Of a stretch of DNA of 7,163 bases, positions 1-4,552 are shown piece after piece. Source of the stretch: Chlorobiales bacterium (lineage in GTDB: Bacteria; Bacteroidota; Chlorobiia; Chlorobiales; Chlorobiaceae). The notes below the pieces were generated by a model. That model had not been told where the DNA came from. It made no database searches and saw only the letters and a program-made list of their open reading frames with translations. The position numbers were made by a program, and so were the translations under genes. The number at the start of each line of letters is the position of its first letter. Within the stretch, counting starts at the first letter, position 1. The DNA is taken from the NCBI GenBank assembly GCA_022360275.1, contig JAKSDC010000090.1, positions 1-7,163 on the forward strand, written 5' to 3'.

Positions 1-155
1 GGGCGGTTGCCGGTGAGCTCTATGTTCGCAGGGATATTCAGGCAGCCGGGCGTGCCGGCTTTGGCGCCTGGATCGGACTGATAGCCGGTACGGCTGCAAA
101 AATAGCCATAACCTTTATGTTGATCGGGGTGTTTCTTTTTGCGAGGTTTTTATAA
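1..155 (+). CDS. DUF456-type small membrane protein, C-terminal end only
   Basis: Only the last 50 codons are in the window; the frame is read from base 3 and ends with TAA at 153-155. The visible peptide has a polar stretch (GELYVRRDIQAAGRAGFGAW) followed by a glycine- and alanine-rich hydrophobic segment and a final hydrophobic helix ending ARFL. This glycine-rich turn between two membrane helices, with a charged R-D-x-x-x-A-x-R-A-G linker, is what I associate with the C-terminus of DUF456 family proteins, small integral membrane proteins of unknown function. The upstream part, including any start or partner gene, is outside the window. The stop codon lies one base before a fold-back repeat, so the transcript of this gene would run straight into that structure. 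The family call rests on a short segment; that it is the end of a membrane protein is safer than the family name. Confidence 0.6.
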   Translation, partial: AVAGELYVRRDIQAAGRAGFGAWIGLIAGTAAKIAITFMLIGVFLFARFL

Positions 156-299
156 AGGCCACCTCTATTAATTTGCTGCGCACCATGATTACTTCGTTGA
201 TCGGTGCTCGAAATCCTCATGTACTTCGTGTACACTCCGGTTTCTGTGCTCCGTTCGCCTCGTACTCAAGGCGCTCGCGACAATTTATAGAGGTGGCCT
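156..299. repeat. 144-bp fold-back (palindromic) intergenic repeat
   Basis: The outer arms are perfect 13-bp inverted repeats: AGGCCACCTCTAT at 156-168 and its complement at 287-299. The similarity continues inward imperfectly (AATTTG on the left, CAATTT on the right). Inside, 202-224 and 230-253 are also roughly complementary, closing on the hairpin TGTAC-TTCGT-GTACA at 220-234. A second small hairpin, CGCCT/AGGCG, lies at 256-260 and 269-273. The whole unit can therefore fold as one long interrupted hairpin. It exactly fills the gap between two convergent genes, starting one base after the DUF456-type stop codon and ending about seven bases from the rnpB 3' end. The form is that of a non-autonomous, MITE- or REP-like dispersed element; it could also block read-through from both sides. 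It encodes no transposase. A 65-codon minus-strand frame crosses it but looks spurious. Confidence 0.75.
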
Positions 300-305
300 A
301 AAAAA

Positions 306-695
306 ACTGAAACCAAAGCTGTAAGCCGAATTCTGTCCCTCGCCGTGAGGCAAGGTTGCAGTCATTTATCTATGCGGCTCACCCGGAAACTCAAAGAATT
401 GAGCGGACAACTCTCTTTCCTTGCGGAAAAGCTTCCCTATTCAGCCTTGCATCGGGGAGGTTTTCATAGCACATGTCATTACTGACATGTCTGGTGGTCT
501 CTTACACCCCCTTTTCACCCTTACCCCGGCAAACCGGGGCGGTATGCTTTCTGTTGCACTCTCTGTAACAGCAGGTTTGCACCGCTGTTCCCGGTCTTGA
601 GCAAAGACTCTCGGCCGGCACCCTGTCCTGTGATGTTCGGACTTTCCTCCGCCTGTCCTCAAAGATAGACGGCGACTGCACGCTTTGGCTTCAGT
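306..695 (-). ncRNA. rnpB: RNase P RNA (bacterial class A), P18-less
   Basis: This is the catalytic RNA of RNase P, which removes 5' leaders from tRNA precursors. Read on the minus strand, conserved region I (GAGGAAAGTCCG) is at 649-638, and the 3' core ACAGAATTCGGCTTAC at 336-321. AGATAAATGAC, matching the conserved segment before the 3' core, is at 371-361. The ends were set by helix P1: ACTGAAGCCAAAGC (695-682) pairs with GCTTTGGTTTCAGT (319-306) over 14 bp with one G-U pair. A run of T on the minus strand follows (306-300), consistent with a 3' end or terminator. The length of about 390 nt is normal. Compared with E. coli rnpB from memory, the P18 hairpin between GAGCC and TAGATAAATG is replaced by only GCA (375-373), as I recall for Chlorobium RNase P RNAs. 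It lies downstream of, and on the same strand as, the zinc-ribbon gene. Confidence 0.96.
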
Positions 696-700
696 AAACA

Positions 701-731
701 GATATACTTCAAAGTACAACCTGTTTTGCAA
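701..731 (-). promoter_or_regulatory. Candidate rnpB promoter
   Basis: On the minus strand TATATC (706-701) lies six bases before the inferred rnpB 5' end at 695, a good distance for a -10 box. TTGCAA (731-726) could be the -35 box with a 19-bp spacer, or 18 bp if the -10 is taken as GTATAT. The spacing is longer than ideal, so this is a candidate only. Confidence 0.4.
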
Positions 732-796
732 GTTTTCCGTTCAAAATCCGAAATCTGCCGGTTCGGGTTGTGAGAGACTACGGAATCGATTATGAT

Positions 797-1609
797 TCAA
801 TTCTCTTCTCCGGTCTCGGCTTCTTCAAAAAGTCTTTCATGGACTACTATACGTCCACAGGATTCGCAAAGATAAAAGCCTCCCTGTACAATGATGGTGT
901 GGCGGTTGGTCGGGACCCTGGTATTACAGCCCGAACATGCATGCCGGTGAAGCTTGACGAGTGCATCCTGAATGTTCCCGTTTTTGAGATGATCGTATTT
1001 CGCAAGCAGCCGCTTGGCTTCTTTCTCAACGATTTTTCTCTGCTCGGCAATTTGTTTTCTCAGTGAACTGACTTCTCCAGATGTTTCCACGATGATACTT
1101 TCAAGCTCTTCTTTTTTCTGTTCGACCTGGGCTTTAAGATCTTTCAACTGCTGGGCAAGGACATCGTCAGGCATCATTTCTTCGGAAATTTCATCGTAAC
1201 GGTTTTCCGCAATCAACTGGCGACCCTGATCCTGCAGCTCTGCTGTTTTTTCTTCGTGATGCTTTATGTCCTGCAACTGGATTTCCGCCTGGGCTATTTC
1301 CTTTTCTTCATATTCGATCTGTTTTGAGAGAGCATCGTATTCCTTATTGTTTCTTGCAAGCGTTTGTTTGTCCTTGAAACTCTTGATCTTGGACTTGCAG
1401 TTTTCAATCGTTTCATTGAGGCTTTCACGGGTTTTTTCCCGTTCTGCCGCAGCTTTTTCGCGGGTTTCGATTTGACGGGAAATAAATGCTATATCTTCCT
1501 CCAACGCTTCGATTTCTTCCGGAAGCCCTTTTTGCAAGCTTTCTATGCTTTCGATCTGATTGTCGAGATATTGCAGACGAACAATCAGATTGATTTTTGT
1601 ATGATCCAC
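797..1609 (-). CDS. Coiled-coil protein with C4 zinc ribbon (COG1579/DUF164, CdsZ-like)
   Basis: The 270-residue protein is almost entirely charged, heptad-rich coiled coil (about residues 10-215), broken near 134-150 by a loop containing MMPDD. It ends in a zinc ribbon with cysteines C225/C228 (CSGC) and C248/C251 (CESC). The family-typical segment NNKEYDAL is at 87-94. This arrangement matches COG1579 proteins, long helical hairpins capped by a C-terminal zinc ribbon, linked to nucleic-acid or ribosome-associated roles; I know of no settled function in this phylum. No signal peptide or membrane helix is visible, so it should be cytoplasmic. The start codon is GTG at 1609-1607; a TAA lies in frame a few codons upstream, so no longer protein is possible. 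There is no good Shine-Dalgarno. It follows a terminator by 29 bases and precedes rnpB on the same strand. I see no obvious promoter in the short gap, so it may depend on read-through. Confidence 0.9.
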   Translation of the reverse strand: MDHTKINLIVRLQYLDNQIESIESLQKGLPEEIEALEEDIAFISRQIETREKAAAEREKTRESLNETIENCKSKIKSFKDKQTLARNNKEYDALSKQIEYEEKEIAQAEIQLQDIKHHEEKTAELQDQGRQLIAENRYDEISEEMMPDDVLAQQLKDLKAQVEQKKEELESIIVETSGEVSSLRKQIAEQRKIVEKEAKRLLAKYDHLKNGNIQDALVKLHRHACSGCNTRVPTNRHTIIVQGGFYLCESCGRIVVHERLFEEAETGEEN

Positions 1610-1638
1610 TACAGCTGATATTTAGGTTTTTGAAAAAT

Positions 1639-1664
1639 AAAAAAGCACCTCAAAAATAAGGTGC
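1639..1664 (-). terminator. Intrinsic terminator downstream of tRNA-Leu
   Basis: On the minus strand GCACCT (1664-1659) pairs with AGGTGC (1650-1645) around an eight-base AT-rich loop and is followed at once by six T (1644-1639). There is no T run on the plus-strand side, so it acts on minus-strand transcripts. It lies 94 bases beyond the tRNA-Leu 3' end and should end the rpmG/tRNA transcript before the zinc-ribbon gene. Confidence 0.8.
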
Positions 1665-1758
1665 ATGATCTACGGTGAAGTTTGTAAAGGTCAGGGAAAA
1701 CTTGTAATTCTTATCTCCTGCTACCGTGTTGAGCATAGTCAATTTTTTCAGCTTTTAG

Positions 1759-1840
1759 TGCCCGAAAGGAGATTCGAACTCCTACACCTTGCGGCGCTCG
1801 CCCCTGAAACGAGTGCGTCTACCAATTCCGCCATTCGGGC
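1759..1840 (-). tRNA. tRNA-Leu, anticodon CAG
   Basis: Read on the minus strand, the acceptor arms GCCCGAA (1840-1834) and TTCGGGC pair fully, with discriminator A at 1759. The D arm has the leucine-type GCGG-AATTGGTAGA-CGC form. The anticodon stem is CTCGT/GCGAG with loop TTCAGGG, giving anticodon CAG at 1806-1804, which reads CUG codons. A long variable arm (CGCCGCAAGGTGT) makes it a class II tRNA. The T arm is AGGAG-TTCGAAT-CTCCT. CCA is not encoded: the gene continues CTAA after the discriminator, so CCA must be added after transcription. It lies 67 bases downstream of rpmG on the same strand. A TATAGT box at 1868-1863 could be a -10 for its own transcript, but I see no matching -35, so co-transcription with rpmG and release by RNase P/RNase processing is at least as likely. 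Confidence 0.97.
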
Positions 1841-1885
1841 AACAACTTATTGGCTTACCGCAACTATACTAAATAAAATTTTTTT

Positions 1886-1907
1886 GCGGATTTTGCCAAA
1901 AATCCGC
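1886..1907 (-). other. Stable hairpin directly after the rpmG stop codon
   Basis: GCGGATTTT (1886-1894) is perfectly complementary to AAAATCCGC (1899-1907) with a four-base loop. It begins on the base next to the rpmG stop codon. On the minus strand it is followed by seven A and then four T, not by a direct T run, so it is not a standard terminator. It may protect the rpmG 3' end, mark an RNA-processing site before the tRNA, or terminate weakly. Confidence 0.5.
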
Positions 1908-2087
1908 TTACTTGATTTCCTTGTGCGGAGTATGTCTTTTAAGGTAAGGATTATACTTCTTGAGAATCAGACGTTCGGTATTGTTCTTTTTGTTTTTCGT
2001 CGTTGTGTACCGTGACGGGGTAAGGCCCTCTTTTCTTGCTTCGGTACACTCAAGGGTAATGATAATCCTGTTTTCTTTTTTTGCCAT
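1908..2087 (-). CDS. rpmG: 50S ribosomal protein L33, cysteine-poor (C-minus) form
   Basis: The 59-residue basic protein is ribosomal protein L33 of the large subunit, located near the E site. It has the family's core strand NRIIITLECTEA followed by SRYTTTKNKKNNTERL and the closing LILKKYNPYLKRHTPHKEIK. Length and composition are standard for L33. It has a single cysteine (residue 14), so it cannot form the four-cysteine zinc site of C-plus L33 proteins and belongs to the zinc-independent type. I chose the ATG at 2087-2085, which gives the normal MAKKENR start; a frame extending to 2123 adds 12 residues unlike L33 and would cross the promoter -10 box. An AGG lies a few bases upstream as a weak ribosome-binding site. 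The gene has its own promoter, and its stop codon touches a hairpin; tRNA-Leu follows 67 bases on. No rpmB (L28) neighbour is present in the window. Confidence 0.95.
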   Translation of the reverse strand: MAKKENRIIITLECTEARKEGLTPSRYTTTKNKKNNTERLILKKYNPYLKRHTPHKEIK

Positions 2088-2122
2088 CGTTGCCTGGGTA
2101 TGATTAATTACAGAGAGCAGCA

Positions 2123-2151
2123 AATATAAGCCATCGACACTGATTTTGCAA
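2123..2151 (-). promoter_or_regulatory. rpmG promoter, sigma-70 type
   Basis: On the minus strand TTGCAA (2151-2146) and TATATT (2128-2123) are separated by exactly 17 bp. The expected start near 2116 gives a leader of about 28 nt before the rpmG ATG at 2087. Both boxes match the consensus at four or five of six positions. Confidence 0.6.
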
Positions 2152-2173
2152 AACCTGATGTGAAATCAAGGGA

Positions 2174-2191
2174 TCTCTATGGTGTCTCTAT
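2174..2191. repeat. Tandem 7-bp direct repeat upstream of the lysA -35 box
   Basis: TCTCTAT occurs at 2174-2180 and again at 2185-2191, an 11-bp period close to one DNA helical turn. The second copy abuts the -35 box of the candidate lysA promoter. This is the geometry of a dimeric activator or repressor site, but the repeat is short and could be chance. Confidence 0.3.
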
Positions 2192-2220
2192 TTGCTTGCT
2201 TGCGGAAGAACAGCTATACT
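2192..2220 (+). promoter_or_regulatory. Candidate lysA promoter
   Basis: TTGCTT (2192-2197) and TATACT (2215-2220) are separated by 17 bp. The expected start near 2227 gives a leader of about 69 nt before the lysA GTG at 2296. The leader is too short and unstructured for a lysine riboswitch, and none is seen upstream. Confidence 0.55.
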
Positions 2221-2295
2221 GCATCTGATTTGATTGCCTGGTGATGTTCTAAAAGTGATGTCTCTTTAATTTTAACCAGATAGAAAATCCAAAAC

Positions 2296-3549
2296 GTGTT
2301 AGACAGTAATCTTTTTCCCTACTGTGACGGGACATTGTGTTGCGAAGGAATTTCACTTCAAAAGCTGGCAGAGGAATATGGAACCCCTCTCTTTGTGACC
2401 AGCCGCAACAGCCTTGTCAACCAGTATAGGGCCTTTGAGAAAGCGTTTGAGGGACTGGATCATTTTACCTGTTATTCGGTCAAGGCAAACTTTAATCTGC
2501 ATGTGATTCGCACTCTCGCTGATGAAGGGTGCGGTTGCGACGTCAATTCAGGAGGGGAGCTTTTCAGGGCGCTGCAGGCCGGTGTCGAACCGGGGAAAAT
2601 CATTATGGCCGGTGTAGGCAAGACAGCAGCAGATATAGAGTATGGTGTCAGGTCGGGTGTTTTGATGCTCAAGGCCGAGTCGTTATCGGAGCTTCGGCTG
2701 ATTAATGATGTCGCAGGAGGTCTCGGGAAGAACGCATCTGTAGGGATACGGATCAATCCGAACGTTACGGCTGAAACCCATCCCTATATTACCACCGGCG
2801 ACAGCAAGGAAAAATTCGGGGTCGATGAGACGGATCTGGATGAGGTGTTTGCTCTCTTGAAAGCGCTCGAACATGTTGATCTGGTCGGCCTCGATATGCA
2901 TATCGGGTCACAGATTTTTGATGCGGATTTTTATCATGCAGCGCTGGAAAAACTTCTCGATGTACTTGCGGGAGCACGGTCTGCCGGATTCAATATTCGA
3001 TATTTTGATATCGGCGGAGGGTTTCCGGTTACCTACGATCCCCAGAAACCGGCAACGCCGATCGAACAGTTTGCCGAAAAGCTCGTTCCGCTGCTTGAAA
3101 AAACAGGTACAACCATAGTGTTCGAGCCGGGAAGATTCATCACGGCCAACTCAACGGTTTTGCTGACCAGGGTGCTGTACAGGAAACGCAACCATGCAGG
3201 CAAGGAATTTGTGATTGTCGATGCAGGAATGACAGAGCTGATACGTCCTGCGCTTTATCAGTCCTATCATGAAATTGTTGCGGTGTGTCAGCATGACTCC
3301 GTCATGGTTGCCGATATTGTCGGACCGGTCTGCGAGTCGGGCGATTTTTTTGCCAGGGAAAGGACCGTTGACAGGGTGGAGGAGGGAGATTTGCTCGCGG
3401 TACTGTCTGTGGGAGCTTACGGTTCGGTAATGAGCAACAACTATAATGGCCGTCTTCGCCCTGCGGAGGTCATGGTTGATGGAAAGAAGGCAAGGCTTAT
3501 CCGGAAGAGAGAAACATTTGATCAGCTGGTACAGAACGAAATGTTCTGA
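2296..3549 (+). CDS. lysA: Diaminopimelate decarboxylase
   Basis: LysA decarboxylates meso-diaminopimelate to L-lysine with pyridoxal phosphate (PLP), the last step of lysine synthesis, in the cytoplasm. The 417-residue protein is of normal length and carries every expected motif of fold-type III PLP decarboxylases. K63 in YSVKAN is the PLP lysine. HIGSQI (202-207), DIGGGF (238-243) and EPGR (277-280) line the barrel. DAGMTELIRPALY is at 309-321. C346 in GPVCESGD is the catalytic cysteine donated across the dimer, and Y375 in GAYG contacts the cofactor. The start is GTG at 2296; a TAG five codons upstream in frame excludes a longer protein, and no ATG fits before the conserved N-terminus. There is no Shine-Dalgarno. 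The gene is single, with a candidate promoter at 2192-2220, and converges on metF with 28 bp between stops and no visible terminator hairpin. Confidence 0.97.
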   Translation: MLDSNLFPYCDGTLCCEGISLQKLAEEYGTPLFVTSRNSLVNQYRAFEKAFEGLDHFTCYSVKANFNLHVIRTLADEGCGCDVNSGGELFRALQAGVEPGKIIMAGVGKTAADIEYGVRSGVLMLKAESLSELRLINDVAGGLGKNASVGIRINPNVTAETHPYITTGDSKEKFGVDETDLDEVFALLKALEHVDLVGLDMHIGSQIFDADFYHAALEKLLDVLAGARSAGFNIRYFDIGGGFPVTYDPQKPATPIEQFAEKLVPLLEKTGTTIVFEPGRFITANSTVLLTRVLYRKRNHAGKEFVIVDAGMTELIRPALYQSYHEIVAVCQHDSVMVADIVGPVCESGDFFARERTVDRVEEGDLLAVLSVGAYGSVMSNNYNGRLRPAEVMVDGKKARLIRKRETFDQLVQNEMF

Positions 3550-3577
3550 GGGGATTGTTGATTTGTTGAACGATCAG

Positions 3578-4462
3578 CTATCCAGCCTTTTCCCTGTCTG
3601 CGATATTCTGGAAGATCCTGCGGGTGGCTTCGGCGTTGTTGAGGGTATAGAAATGGATGCCCTTGATGTGGTTGTCGATAAGATTCCGTACCTGCTCGGT
3701 CGCCCATGCTATCCCGATTTTCGCAACGTCTTCATCATTTGGGGCGTCGAGTACTTTTTTCAGTAAAGGCGCCGGTATCCGGGCTCCAAGCGCTAGCTCG
3801 GACATTCTGATCAAACCTTTTTTTGTCGTTACAGGCATAATTCCGGGGATAATGGGAACGTTGATGCCGGCAAGGGAGCAGCGGCCGACGAAATCATAAA
3901 AATCCCTGTTGTCAAAGAAAAGCTGCGTAACGATATAGTCGGCGCCCTGGTCGACTTTTGCCTTGAGATATTCAATTTCCTGCAGCCGGTTCGGGGTCTG
4001 GGGATGTCCTTCGGGAAATCCGGCGACGCCGATGCCGATTTCAGGGAAGTTCTCGACAATAAACCGCACAAGGTCTATGGCGCGGCGGAAATCTTTTGTG
4101 GCTTCTTCATAAGAGAAACTTCCAGGAGGAAGGTCGCCGCGCAGGGCCAGCACATTTTTGATCCCTTGCTTGCTGTAATCTTCGAGGATATGGCGGATTT
4201 CTTCTTTGCTTGAACAGATACAGGTGAGATGTGACACGACGGTGAGGCCGGTTTCCCTCTGGATTTTCGTTACCAGATCATGTGTACGGCTTCTGGTCGA
4301 TCCGCCTGCTCCATAAGTGACGCTGACATATGAGGGGTTAAAAGGGATGAGTTCCGAAATTGTATGAAAAAGTTTGTCCCAGTCAGACGTCTGTTTGGGC
4401 GGGAAAAACTCGAAACTGAATACGGGTTTGGTGGCTGATTCAAGAATCTCTTTTACTAACAT
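3578..4462 (-). CDS. metF: 5,10-methylenetetrahydrofolate reductase
   Basis: MetF reduces 5,10-methylene-THF to 5-methyl-THF with FAD, supplying the methyl group for methionine synthesis. The 294-residue protein covers the whole TIM-barrel catalytic domain and has no eukaryotic-type regulatory extension. FEFFPPK (17-23) contains E18, equivalent to the general acid Glu28 of E. coli. SVTYGAGGSTR (47-57), SHLTC (77-81), LRGD (107-110, with D110 equivalent to E. coli Asp120 near FAD), GFPEGHP (148-154), QLFFD (180-184) and PGIMPV (206-211) follow in order. I chose the ATG at 4462-4460. The frame stays open to 4531, but a perfect TATAAT lies inside that extension (4489-4484) and the added residues do not resemble MetF. 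An in-frame ATG at 4498 is a less likely alternative. The gene is divergent from comEC and convergent with lysA. Confidence 0.95.
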   Translation of the reverse strand: MLVKEILESATKPVFSFEFFPPKQTSDWDKLFHTISELIPFNPSYVSVTYGAGGSTRSRTHDLVTKIQRETGLTVVSHLTCICSSKEEIRHILEDYSKQGIKNVLALRGDLPPGSFSYEEATKDFRRAIDLVRFIVENFPEIGIGVAGFPEGHPQTPNRLQEIEYLKAKVDQGADYIVTQLFFDNRDFYDFVGRCSLAGINVPIIPGIMPVTTKKGLIRMSELALGARIPAPLLKKVLDAPNDEDVAKIGIAWATEQVRNLIDNHIKGIHFYTLNNAEATRRIFQNIADREKAG

Positions 4463-4475
4463 ACAGCGAGCGGTT

Positions 4476-4506
4476 TTGCCTCGATTATAAAAAGACATAA
4501 TATAAC
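4476..4506 (+). promoter_or_regulatory. Possible comEC promoter overlapping the metF promoter
   Basis: TTGCCT (4476-4481) could be a -35 box with ATATAA or TATAAC (4500-4506) as -10 at 18-19 bp. These elements interleave with the minus-strand metF TATAAT, so the two polymerases would compete. The matches are imperfect and AT-rich DNA gives such boxes by chance. Confidence 0.3.
4484..4489 (-). promoter_or_regulatory. metF -10 box (TATAAT)
   Basis: A perfect TATAAT reads on the minus strand, 21 bases upstream of the chosen metF ATG, giving a short leader of roughly 15 nt. No good -35 is present at 16-18 bp: the nearest TTGGTT (4517-4512) is 22 bp away. The position supports the shorter metF start. 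Confidence 0.45.
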
Positions 4507-4552
4507 AAACTAACCAAGTTTCCCGAATCATCCCTAATCGCCAAATCGGGCA

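Noticed and set aside
38..235. 65-codon minus-strand frame with an MYTKYMRISSTDQ-type start
   Set aside because: It lies across the fold-back repeat and the antisense of the DUF456-type gene; its content is explained by the repeat sequence, and it has no ribosome-binding site.
441..731. 96-codon minus-strand frame
   Set aside because: It is a reading of the RNase P RNA itself; the RNA structure and conserved regions explain the sequence.
1665..2015. 116-codon plus-strand frame containing ERRFELLHLAALAPETSAS
   Set aside because: This is the familiar spurious translation of the antisense of a leucine tRNA, and it also overlaps rpmG in reverse.
2227..2295. Lysine riboswitch in the lysA leader
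   Set aside because: The leader is about 70 nt, AU-rich and without paired elements; a lysine riboswitch needs well over 150 nt.
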